The translations under genes were made by a program, and so were the position numbers. From Sphingopyxis sp. (GTDB taxonomy: Bacteria > Pseudomonadota > Alphaproteobacteria > Sphingomonadales > Sphingomonadaceae), in NCBI GenBank assembly GCA_012035435.1, contig JAAUPH010000168.1, positions 1 to 5,912 of the forward strand: a stretch of DNA of 5,912 nucleotides, in the 5' to 3' direction. The notes beneath the pieces were generated by a model. The model was not told the DNA's origin, ran no database searches, and saw only the letters and a list, made by a program, of their open reading frames with translations. How positions within the stretch are numbered: position 1 is the stretch's first letter; each line of letters starts with the position of its first letter. Positions 1 to 4,887 of the stretch are shown here, piece after piece.

Positions 1-247
1 CGCCCGTTTCCATCAGCGAAATAGCGCGGCGCCCGGTGTCGATGGTGAGTGCGTCAGCAATCGACCCTGCGTGCGCCGCGATGGCATTGGCAAGCTTGAG
101 CAGCAGCGAGGACCGCTCCTCCGGGCTGCGCGCCGTCCACACGCGCTGGGCGCTGCGCAGACGGCCTGCGAGCGCATCCAGCCCGTCGCCATCGAGCGGC
201 GTTATGGCATAGTCAAATTGCCCAGTGCGCGGGTTGCGGACTTTCAC
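1..247 (-). CDS. Aldehyde dehydrogenase family protein, N-terminal part only (gene runs off the left edge)
   Basis: About 82 codons are visible, reading leftward from a GTG start; the 3' end lies outside the window. The product begins MKVRNPRTGQFDYAI and continues through RSAQRVWTARSPEERSSLLL to LTIDTGRRAISLMETG. This matches the N-terminus of the NAD(P)-dependent aldehyde dehydrogenase superfamily: a 'NPRTG' strand, then the helix with 'A...W...S...R...L..LA..I' that precedes the coenzyme domain. The catalytic Cys and Glu and the dinucleotide-binding region are not in the window, so substrate and activity cannot be judged. The GTG overlaps the TGA of the upstream deacetylase-fold gene in a GTGA overlap, and a GGAGAA ribosome-binding site sits 6 nt before it, so the two are probably translated together. 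A role oxidising an aldehyde intermediate of the same pathway is inferred from context. The family call is fairly secure and the subfamily is unknown. Confidence 0.8.
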   Translation of the reverse strand, partial: MKVRNPRTGQFDYAITPLDGDGLDALAGRLRSAQRVWTARSPEERSSLLLKLANAIAAHAGSIADALTIDTGRRAISLMETG

Positions 248-1155
248 GGCTGATTCTCCCATGCCGTGACGATATCGCCGCCGGTTGCGCTCCAGCATTC
301 GCGCCGCGCGGCGAGATCCGCAAGCAGAGTTTCGAGCGCCGCGATCCGGTAGGGCAACCCGATGATATAGGGGGTGAGGTGAAGCGGGAGCATGCGGCCG
401 CCAAAGCGCTGCGCCTCTGACGCTAGCCAGTCGAAGGCATCGCGCATGCTGACCGCATAGCTGTCGGCCGACTGCTGCTGCACCGTGATGATCTGCCGGT
501 CGCTCAATTCATGATTGAGCGGCAAGTTGATGAGACCATTGGTAAAGCGATACGGCAGCTCATCATTCACCCAGTCGCAGCAGTATGCAACCCCGGCATC
601 CTTCAGCAAATCGGGGGTGTTCCAGCTTTGCGAGCGGGCGATGGAGAGCCAACCCACGGGGCGAATGCCGGTCGCGGCCTCGATCGTGGCGAGGGAGGTG
701 TCGATCAGCGCGCGCTCCTCTTCCACCGGCAGTCCGCTGGCGATAGTGCCATTCATGTCGGTCGAATGGGCAATAATCTCATGGCCCGCCGCCACAATAT
801 CGGCGATCAGCGCGGGGTAGCGGGTCGCGATTGCGGCGTTAGTGGCAAAGCTTGCCCGCACCCCCGCCTTCGCGAAGGCATCGAGCAGCCGATACACGCC
901 AACCCGGTTGCCATAATCGCGCGCGGTATAGTGGCGATAGTCGGGATAGGCAGTCTGCATATGCCCCGGCGCGCGGAATGGCGTATCGCTGGGCGTGATC
1001 GGAAACCATTCGAGGCTGACGCAAATCCACAGCGCGACCGATTTGCCCTCGGGCCACACAACCGGCGTGCGCTGGTGCAGCGCGGACCAGGGGTAGAGAT
1101 CATGGTCATAGCCGTAGCGGCGGCGGGGGTAGGTGAGGTAGGCGGGGTCTAACAT
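244..1155 (-). CDS. PuuE-like polysaccharide deacetylase (NodB-fold) family hydrolase, second paralogue
   Basis: This is a 303-residue protein of the NodB / carbohydrate esterase 4 fold, in the branch that includes cofactor-independent allantoinase PuuE and related amide/imide hydrolases. Visible landmarks are VALWICVSLEW (residues 40-50) at the first fold motif, ASFATNAAIA (101-110), GHEIIAHSTDMN (124-135), a GW at 168-169, and LPLHLTPYIIGLPYRI (256-271), which resembles the C-terminal 'H...IG.P.R' block of PuuE. The Asp-Asp of true deacetylases is replaced by S-L-E (Glu49), and the second metal-binding His is missing (HSTDMN in place of HSxxH). Classical zinc-dependent sugar deacetylation is therefore unlikely, and hydrolysis of a C-N bond in a small cyclic compound fits better. 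The ATG start is supported by GGGAG 7 nt upstream (1167-1163). It follows the paralogous gene after a 121-bp gap holding a repeat and overlaps the aldehyde dehydrogenase start. The fold is confident; the substrate is unknown. Confidence 0.85.
   Translation of the reverse strand: MLDPAYLTYPRRRYGYDHDLYPWSALHQRTPVVWPEGKSVALWICVSLEWFPITPSDTPFRAPGHMQTAYPDYRHYTARDYGNRVGVYRLLDAFAKAGVRASFATNAAIATRYPALIADIVAAGHEIIAHSTDMNGTIASGLPVEEERALIDTSLATIEAATGIRPVGWLSIARSQSWNTPDLLKDAGVAYCCDWVNDELPYRFTNGLINLPLNHELSDRQIITVQQQSADSYAVSMRDAFDWLASEAQRFGGRMLPLHLTPYIIGLPYRIAALETLLADLAARRECWSATGGDIVTAWENQP
254..259 (-). promoter_or_regulatory. Ribosome-binding site fixing the GTG start of the aldehyde dehydrogenase
   Basis: On the minus strand GGAGAA is followed by a 6-nt spacer (TCAGCC) and then GTG at 247-245. 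It lies inside the end of the upstream coding region. It supports the GTG start and the 4-bp coupled overlap. Confidence 0.65.
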
Positions 1156-1170
1156 TAGCTTGCTCCCAAA

Positions 1171-1263
1171 CCCCGCCTGTCCTGAGCTTGTCCAAGGGCC
1201 GTTCTTTCGTTCAACGGTCGAAAAGAAAAGGACGGTGCTTCGACAGGCTTAGCACCGACGGGG
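1171..1263. repeat. Imperfect inverted repeat of sphingomonad intergenic type
   Basis: The left arm is about 1171-1208 (contains CTGTCCTGAGCTTGTCCAAG) and the right arm about 1225-1263 (contains GTGCTTCGACAGGCTTAGCA). The arms are roughly complementary, so the transcript could fold into a long imperfect hairpin capped near 1209-1224. I recall nearly identical sequences ('TCCTGAGCTTGTCGAAGG' and its complement) recurring between genes throughout Sphingomonas, Sphingopyxis and relatives; that recognition is from memory. The element fills almost the whole gap between the stop of the first deacetylase-fold gene (1277) and the start of the second (1155). It could act as a transcript stabiliser or attenuator inside the operon. 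Confidence 0.7.
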
Positions 1264-1276
1264 CTGAAAAAGTCGG

Positions 1277-2146
1277 TCATTGCTGCCCCCGCCACGCATC
1301 CACAATCTCGCCCGCCGTCGCAATCCACGCGCGACCGTCGCTCGCAATGTGCCGCAATGCATCCTCGAAGGGCCCGATCCGGTGCGGCTGGCCGATCAGA
1401 TAGGCATGCAAGGGAATGCACATCACCGTGCCCGACTCCCCGCCCTCTGCCGCGAGCCGTTCATATTGGCGGATCAGCGTATCCGCATAGTCGCGGCCCG
1501 ACATATTATAGACGAAGAAGCCATAATGGTCGTTGACCTCCAGGCTGTAGGGAATCGACACCAACCGCCCGCCCGCGGTCTTCACCGGTTGCACCTGATC
1601 GTCGTGATAAAGGTCGCAGGTGTAATCGAGCCCCATATCTTCAATGAGGTCGAGGGTACGCTGCGTGTGGGTGAGCGCGGGTGCGAGCCAGCCGCGGATC
1701 GTCTGCCCGGTCGCTTCGCGCACCGTCGCAATACTGTCGGCGATGATCGCGCGCTCTTGCTCCTCCGACATGTCATAGGCGTAGCGGGTGTTGTAAATGC
1801 CGTGGCTGAAAAACTCCCACCCGCGCGCGTTTGCGTCGGCGACCACCTCGGGATGATGCTGGCATAGGGCGACGGACAGGCTGACCGAGCCCGGAAAGCC
1901 GTGCTTCGTCATTACCTCGGCCATCCGCCAGTGCGACACCCGGTTGCTGTGATCGCGGTGGCTGTACGCGACGACGTCGGGATGCGGTTTGGTCCATGCC
2001 TTGCGCCTGGGGTGCGCGGGCGGGTCTATTTCATAATATTCGAGGTTGGGCGCGACCCACACGGCGACGCCCTTGCCGCCCGGCCAGCTGATCTTGGGCC
2101 GCGGGCGGTAGGGCGCGTAGTGATAGAGATCGGGGTCGGATTGCAT
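1277..2146 (-). CDS. PuuE-like polysaccharide deacetylase (NodB-fold) family hydrolase, first paralogue
   Basis: This is a 289-residue protein when started at the ATG at 2146. A TTG at 2152 (two residues longer, MLMQSDPD...) is the other possible start; an in-frame TAG at 2158-2156 rules out anything longer. Neither start has a strong ribosome-binding site. Counting from the longer form, landmarks are ISWPGGKGVAVWVAPNLEYY (21-40), DHSNRVSHWR (67-76), EFFSHGIYNTRY (113-124), RGWLAPALTHT (153-163), DYTCDLYHDDQ (176-186) and LHAYLIGQPHRI (248-259). The last block closely follows the PuuE/allantoinase-type C-terminal motif. The NodB Asp-Asp pair is replaced by N-L-E (Glu38), and the second metal His by Asn121 in HGIYN, so metal-dependent sugar deacetylation is doubtful. 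It shares the same block order with the 303-residue neighbour, suggesting an old duplication or a heteromeric or sequential pair. Hydrolysis of an amide, imide or ureide ring is the most likely role by family; the exact substrate is unknown. Confidence 0.85.
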   Translation of the reverse strand: MQSDPDLYHYAPYRPRPKISWPGGKGVAVWVAPNLEYYEIDPPAHPRRKAWTKPHPDVVAYSHRDHSNRVSHWRMAEVMTKHGFPGSVSLSVALCQHHPEVVADANARGWEFFSHGIYNTRYAYDMSEEQERAIIADSIATVREATGQTIRGWLAPALTHTQRTLDLIEDMGLDYTCDLYHDDQVQPVKTAGGRLVSIPYSLEVNDHYGFFVYNMSGRDYADTLIRQYERLAAEGGESGTVMCIPLHAYLIGQPHRIGPFEDALRHIASDGRAWIATAGEIVDAWRGQQ

Positions 2147-2160
2147 CAGCAACGGCTACT

Positions 2161-2250
2161 CAAAAAATAGGGACAGTCCCTATTTTTCAGACTGCCAGTA
2201 TGAGCGATAATAATTGCTATCGCAAAAATAGGGACTGTCCCTATTTTTTG
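2161..2250. repeat. Pair of 27-bp hairpins in mutual inverted orientation (REP-doublet or MITE-like element)
   Basis: The unit at 2161-2187 is C, A6, then TAGGGACAGTCCCTA, then T5. The unit at 2224-2250 is its exact reverse complement (A5, TAGGGACTGTCCCTA, T6, G). Each unit is itself a near-perfect palindrome: 12 bp each side of one central base, A in the first and T in the second. The 36-bp spacer (2188-2223) holds a third small inverted repeat, GCGATA (2204-2209) against TATCGC (2218-2223), directly abutting the second unit. The AT-rich make-up contrasts sharply with the surrounding GC-rich DNA. The layout resembles REP doublets mobilised by REP-associated tyrosine transposases, or a small MITE; no transposase is encoded here. 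It occupies the 121-bp gap between the amidase gene and the first deacetylase-fold gene. Confidence 0.85.
2224..2250 (-). terminator. Possible terminator or attenuator hairpin behind the amidase gene
   Basis: On the minus strand this hairpin starts 17 nt after the amidase TGA (2270-2268). It has a stem of at least 10 bp around TAGGG/CCCTA and ends in a run of T, as in an intrinsic terminator. Because the T-run is itself part of the stem, and a second copy follows at 2161-2187, it may lower rather than stop transcription into the deacetylase-fold genes. Function is inferred from structure alone. Confidence 0.4.
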
Positions 2251-2267
2251 CCCCGCCACGTCGGCCA

Positions 2268-2966
2268 TCACTGATCCTCCAGCCAGTCCACCACCACCTG
2301 CACCGGCTCGACATCGGCATATTTGAGCTGAAGATCGGTCAGGTTCGCGAAATGATAGCTTTCATGCTTGTCGGCACAAGTCTCGATAGGAACGATCGTC
2401 CGATACCCATGGCTAAGCGCATCGACCGCCGTCGCGCGGACGCAACCGCTGGTCGATCCGCCGGTCACCACCACCGTATCGACGCCGTGCCAGACCAAAT
2501 AGCTTGCCAGCGGGGTTTCGAAAAAGGCCGATGGCATGCGTTTGGTAAACTGCATGTCGTTCGCATGCACGTCGCAGCGCGGGTCGAAGGCGTGGCGGTC
2601 GCTGGCATATTTGATATTCTGCAGGCTGTCGGGGGTGTTCGTCCGCGTGCCCCACACGCCCGCATCGCTCGCATTGTCCATAAAGCCGACACGCGACCAG
2701 ATCACGGGCATCCCCCGCGCCCTTGCGAGCGCGGAAATATGATTGGCATGCTCGATTTGCCGCGGATCAGTTTCATAGGCCGTGGCGAACATGTCGGTGC
2801 GGGTATAGGCTTGCTGAAAATCGACATTCACAATCGCAAGCTTGCGGCCAAAGCCGAATTTCTTGCGCGCCGGATTGGCCATCACGTCATCGAACAGTTG
2901 CCGCGCGGTTTTGCCGTCCGCAATCATTCGCGTACCGATCATCTCGCCCACTGTCATACCCTCCAT
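2268..2966 (-). CDS. Cysteine amidohydrolase, isochorismatase superfamily (N-carbamoylsarcosine amidase-like)
   Basis: This is a 232-residue protein from the ATG at 2966, beginning MEGMTVGEMIGTRM. It hydrolyses an amide or carbamoyl C-N bond by analogy with N-carbamoylsarcosine amidase, nicotinamidase, maleamate amidase and RutB. The Asp-Lys-Cys triad is complete: Asp49 in LAIVNVDFQQAYT, Lys142 in FTKRMPSAFFET, and Cys175 in GGSTSGCVRATAVDA. The STSGCVRA block after the beta-strand VDTVVVTGG (the usual cis-peptide region) is typical of the N-carbamoylsarcosine amidase subgroup. I chose this start because AGGA lies 6 nt upstream (2976-2973). A longer reading from GTG 3050 (260 residues) or ATG 3041 would run across the divergent promoter and into the facing gene, and lacks a good ribosome-binding site. 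It is the first gene of the leftward unit and is followed by the hairpin pair. By context it may act on the half-amide released by the deacetylase-fold hydrolases. Family and triad are secure; the substrate is not. Confidence 0.88.
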   Translation of the reverse strand: MEGMTVGEMIGTRMIADGKTARQLFDDVMANPARKKFGFGRKLAIVNVDFQQAYTRTDMFATAYETDPRQIEHANHISALARARGMPVIWSRVGFMDNASDAGVWGTRTNTPDSLQNIKYASDRHAFDPRCDVHANDMQFTKRMPSAFFETPLASYLVWHGVDTVVVTGGSTSGCVRATAVDALSHGYRTIVPIETCADKHESYHFANLTDLQLKYADVEPVQVVVDWLEDQ

Positions 2967-2972
2967 CTTGCG

Positions 2973-2976
2973 TCCT
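2973..2976 (-). promoter_or_regulatory. Ribosome-binding site deciding the amidase start
   Basis: On the minus strand AAGGACGCAAG precedes ATG 2966, so AGGA has a 6-nt spacer. The upstream in-frame starts at 3041 and 3050 have no comparable site. This is why the 232-residue form is preferred. Confidence 0.7.
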
Positions 2977-3011
2977 TGTGGACCAGCGACTATGCGCTTG
3001 TCGAGAGCAAT

Positions 3012-3023
3012 TTGTCCGGACAA
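3012..3023. promoter_or_regulatory. Candidate GntR-family operator, TTGTCCGGACAA
   Basis: This is a perfect 12-bp palindrome in the divergent control region. The form TTGT-N4-ACAA matches operators bound by many GntR-family regulators of the FCD subgroup, which commonly control catabolic operons in proteobacteria. It lies 7 bp upstream of the GGAG of the rightward unit and 45 bp upstream of the amidase ATG, so a repressor bound here could block both promoters. The regulator is not in the window; assignment to GntR rests on operator form only. Confidence 0.6.
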
Positions 3024-3030
3024 CTTTTGC

Positions 3031-3034
3031 GGAG
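3031..3034 (+). promoter_or_regulatory. Ribosome-binding site for the alpha/beta hydrolase
   Basis: GGAG with a 5-nt spacer (TGGGC) before ATG 3040. It fixes the start of the rightward unit and excludes the in-frame upstream extension, which would be the antisense of the amidase gene. Confidence 0.7.
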
Positions 3035-3039
3035 TGGGC

Positions 3040-4266
3040 ATGATCGTCACGCGCCATTATCTGACCATCAATGGCCGCCGCATCCATTATCGCCGCGCGG
3101 GCAAAGGGCCGTCGCTGCTGATGCTCCACCAAAGCCCGCGCAGTTCGGCAGAATATGAACAACTGATGGCGGAGTGGGGCCGGGATTTCACCTGTATTGC
3201 GCCCGACACGCCCGGGTTCGGCCGGTCGGACCCGCTGCCAAAGCCCGATCCCAATATCGACGACTATGCCGATGCCGTCGTCGATTTCGCCCGCGCGCTC
3301 GGCCTGTCGCGTACCGCCGCCTATGGCTTTCATTCGGGCGGCATCATATTGGTGACCGCGCTCAAGCGGCATCCGGAGCTGTTTTCCGGTCTTGCCGTGG
3401 GTGGCTATGCGATCTGGACGCCCGCCGAGATGGCGATTTTTGGCGAACGCTATCTCCCGCCCTTCGAGCCCAGCCTATACGGCGAGCATCTGCCGTGGCT
3501 GTGGCACCGGATTATGGAGCAGAGCTGGTTCTTCCCCTGGTTCGATCTGCGCGCGGAAACGCGGCTGCCCGGCGCGCATGACGATCCGGCGCGCGTTCAT
3601 GCGGTCGTGATGGAAATGCTCGATGCCGGCGACGCTTATCGGCTTGGCTATGGCGCGGTGCTGCGCGCGCCGCGCGACATTCCGCCGCCCGGCAGCGTGA
3701 CGCCGCCGGTATTGATCAGCGCCTATGACGGCGATCCGCTGCAGACGCATATCGACCGGCTTGGCGCCATGCCCGCTGGGTGGATCGCGCAAAAGGTTGC
3801 AACGGCGGCGGAGCATCAGGCGATCAGTCTGGCGTTTTTGCGCGACCACGCCGGGCCAGCCGTCGAGGCGTTCGCAGAGGATGACGATGCCGGGTTTGTG
3901 CCGCTGGAATGCAATGGCTTCAGCGGCCTGATCCATTGGCGCGGAGCTGGATCGCGGCTTGCCGCCCACGCCCCTGGCGGTGAGGCGGCACTGACCGACG
4001 TTCAGGACAGCATCGTCATCGACCTGCCAGGCCATGGCCTGTCGTCGGGATGGCAGGCCGCCGCGCCGACCGGGCGCAGGGCTTGGATGGAAGTTGCAAA
4101 CGTCGCCGCCCGCCATTTTGGGGCCGGGTCCGCGGACGCTGCCTCCACCCCCCATAGGCGAGCCGGCGCGGCTCTTCCCCGACCTGACCCCAGATCGCCA
4201 CGGCGCGTATCTGTCTACCGCCTGGAGCATTGTCGCGCGCGGCAGTTTTTTCGCACCCTGGTATAA
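3040..4266 (+). CDS. Alpha/beta hydrolase with degenerate second domain, frameshifted near its C-terminus
   Basis: As read, 408 residues. Residues 1-270 form a complete alpha/beta-hydrolase: SLLMLHQSPRSS (25-36, oxyanion-hole region), APDTPGFGRSD (54-64), a nucleophile elbow AYGFHSGGII (94-103) with Ser99 in F-H-S-G-G instead of the usual G-x-S-x-G, a cap region with WFFPWFDL (163-170), the acid in VLISAYDGD (Asp230 or Asp232), and catalytic His259 in AAEHQAIS. Residues 286-360 start like a second hydrolase (GFSGLIHWRGAGS, then IVIDLPGHGLSSG) but have no nucleophile. After codon 371, at six consecutive C (4148-4153), the protein-like reading moves to the +1 frame; the last 37 residues read here (HRRAGAALPRPDP...) look non-native. 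Removing one C would give 452 residues ending at 4399, just before the next gene. It opens the rightward unit. It likely hydrolyses an amide or ester intermediate; the N-terminal catalytic domain is intact, so activity might survive. A sequencing error is possible. Confidence 0.8.
   Translation: MIVTRHYLTINGRRIHYRRAGKGPSLLMLHQSPRSSAEYEQLMAEWGRDFTCIAPDTPGFGRSDPLPKPDPNIDDYADAVVDFARALGLSRTAAYGFHSGGIILVTALKRHPELFSGLAVGGYAIWTPAEMAIFGERYLPPFEPSLYGEHLPWLWHRIMEQSWFFPWFDLRAETRLPGAHDDPARVHAVVMEMLDAGDAYRLGYGAVLRAPRDIPPPGSVTPPVLISAYDGDPLQTHIDRLGAMPAGWIAQKVATAAEHQAISLAFLRDHAGPAVEAFAEDDDAGFVPLECNGFSGLIHWRGAGSRLAAHAPGGEAALTDVQDSIVIDLPGHGLSSGWQAAAPTGRRAWMEVANVAARHFGAGSADAASTPHRRAGAALPRPDPRSPRRVSVYRLEHCRARQFFRTLV
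4148..4153 (+). other. Run of six C at the frameshift point
   Basis: The frame reads GCC TCC ACC CCC CAT AGG here. With one C fewer it would read ACC CCC ATA GGC GAG, which joins the hydrolase to its C-terminal continuation (A-S-T-P-I-G-E-P). Homopolymers are typical sites of indel mutation, of assembly error, and of polymerase or ribosomal slippage; CCC-C also allows perfect +1 re-pairing of a proline tRNA. Confidence 0.75.
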
Positions 4267-4399
4267 CGCAAGCGCCGCGAACGCGATTGCGTTCGACGCT
4301 GCTGGCATCACCGCTGCGCAGCTCGCGCGCGAGCACCGCGCCCTGCTCCGCGCAACCAGCGCCCGCGCCTTTGCTACCGCCTTACAACCAGGAGAATGA
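4154..4399 (+). pseudogene. Out-of-frame C-terminal part of the alpha/beta hydrolase
   Basis: In the +1 frame relative to the hydrolase start, this stretch encodes 81 residues: IGEPARLFPDLTPDRHGAYL, then STAWSIVARGSFFAPWYN, ending ATALQPGE and TGA at 4397-4399. It is protein-like, and its PDRHGAYLSTAW...FFAPWYN echoes PSLYGEHLPWLW...FFPWFD in the cap of the intact N-terminal domain (about residues 144-169), so it completes a partial internal duplication. It has no start signal of its own. Its stop overlaps the region just before the next gene, giving the tight spacing expected of the original operon. I read it as the displaced tail of the gene upstream, whether by true mutation or by a sequencing error at the six-C run. 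Confidence 0.75.
4390..4394 (+). promoter_or_regulatory. Ribosome-binding site before the small beta-barrel-like gene
   Basis: AGGAG lies 10 nt before ATG 4405 but only 1 nt before the in-frame ATG 4396 (which overlaps TGA as ATGA). The spacing favours 4405 as the real start. Confidence 0.55.
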
Positions 4400-4404
4400 G
4401 AGAC

Positions 4405-4887
4405 ATGTCGATCCGCGAAGCCATGCCGCTGCTCGCCCGCCACGAAGGCGTGTGGGATGGCACTTATAGCTATTTCAACGCCGCCAATGAGAAGATTGAT
4501 GAGCATAAGAGCCGTCTGTTTTGCCGCTTTCCCGACAGCGGCCCCTTCCCCTATCACCAGACCAATCATTATACGTGGGACGACGGCCGTACCGAAGTGC
4601 GCGAGTTTCCCGCCGAATACCGCGACAAGCGGGTGTGGTGGGACAATGAACTGATCAAGGGCTGGGCCGCTGAGGTCGGACTTGACGAATATCACCGCTC
4701 AGTCATGCTGTATTGGCAGCGGCAGGGTGATCCGTCGCTTTATCTGTATGAGATGATCCAGATTTCGGATTGCGGCCAGAACCGCTGCCGCACGTGGCAC
4801 TGGATTCGCAACGGCCTGCTGGAGACGCGTACCGCAATTCAGGAGACACTGGTGACCAAGGATTGGCGGAGTCTGGAAGGGCAATAG
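4405..4887 (+). CDS. Small conserved protein of unknown function, probable lipocalin/calycin-type beta barrel
   Basis: This is a 160-residue soluble protein with no signal peptide or membrane segment. It begins MSIREAMPLLARHEGVWDGT; 'HEGVWDGTY' (13-21) is the 'G-x-W-x-G' opening seen in lipocalin-like and nitrobindin-like beta barrels. Alternating aromatic/polar strands follow: HKSRLFCRF (34-42), YHQTNHYTWDDGRTEVREFP (50-69), RVWWDNELIKGWAAE (76-90), SVMLYWQR (99-106), LYLYEMIQIS (112-121), CRTWHWIRNG (128-137) and TRTAIQETLV (141-150). This is compatible with a single barrel binding a small ligand or catalysing a simple reaction. It resembles DUF3598-type proteins, but I cannot confirm this from sequence alone. 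An alternative start at ATG 4396 would add three residues. The stop TAG shares one base with the GTG of the next gene, so the two are translationally coupled. Sitting between a hydrolase and a dehydratase, it may be an isomerase, lyase or carrier for a pathway intermediate; that is a guess. Confidence 0.8.
   Translation: MSIREAMPLLARHEGVWDGTYSYFNAANEKIDEHKSRLFCRFPDSGPFPYHQTNHYTWDDGRTEVREFPAEYRDKRVWWDNELIKGWAAEVGLDEYHRSVMLYWQRQGDPSLYLYEMIQISDCGQNRCRTWHWIRNGLLETRTAIQETLVTKDWRSLEGQ
4875..4880 (+). promoter_or_regulatory. Ribosome-binding site for the LeuC-like gene
   Basis: GGAAGG with a 6-nt spacer precedes GTG 4887. It supports a GTG start in a TAGTG overlap with the preceding gene. Confidence 0.65.

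Larger units (their letters stand above)
2967..3039. promoter_or_regulatory. Divergent control region between the two transcription units
   Basis: These 73 bp separate the amidase ATG (minus, 2966) from the alpha/beta hydrolase ATG (plus, 3040). They must hold promoters for at least one and probably both units. The central feature is the palindrome at 3012-3023, with a looser TTG-TCGAGAG-CAA at 2998-3010 beside it. I could not identify convincing -35/-10 pairs in either direction, so no promoter positions are claimed. Confidence 0.6.

Noticed and set aside
511..1152. A 213-codon plus-strand open frame
   Set aside because: It is antisense to the second deacetylase-fold gene, with no recognisable family and no credible ribosome-binding site.
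1155..1421. An 88-codon minus-strand frame containing the peptide FFSPVGAKPVEAPSFSF
   Set aside because: Its distinctive peptide is just the translation of the intergenic repeat, and the rest overlaps the first deacetylase-fold gene in another frame.
2204..2223. Small GCGATA/TATCGC hairpin as an independent operator
   Set aside because: It lies wholly within the hairpin-pair element, abuts the second unit, and is best explained as part of that repeat.
2967..3050. Longer amidase form starting at GTG 3050 or ATG 3041, with its ATG sharing the CATG at 3039-3042 with the facing gene
   Set aside because: The extension would cover the whole divergent control region including the palindrome. The internal ATG 2966 has AGGA at ideal spacing, whereas the upstream starts have none. 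The CATG coincidence is then only chance. Conserved N-termini in orthologues could still overturn this.
2352..3158. A 268-codon plus-strand open frame
   Set aside because: It is antisense to the amidase with its complete Asp-Lys-Cys triad and runs into the hydrolase start in another frame. Composition and lack of motifs mark it as a shadow.
4396..4404. Alternative ATG 4396 for the barrel-like protein, in an ATGA overlap with the hydrolase stop
   Set aside because: The AGGAG would be only 1 nt away, too close for initiation. ATG 4405 is better spaced.
3475..4695. A 406-codon open frame on the minus strand
   Set aside because: It lies antisense to the alpha/beta hydrolase and the barrel-like gene, is rich in Arg/Ala/Pro typical of GC-rich shadow frames, shows no domain motif, and spans the boundary of two well-supported plus-strand genes.
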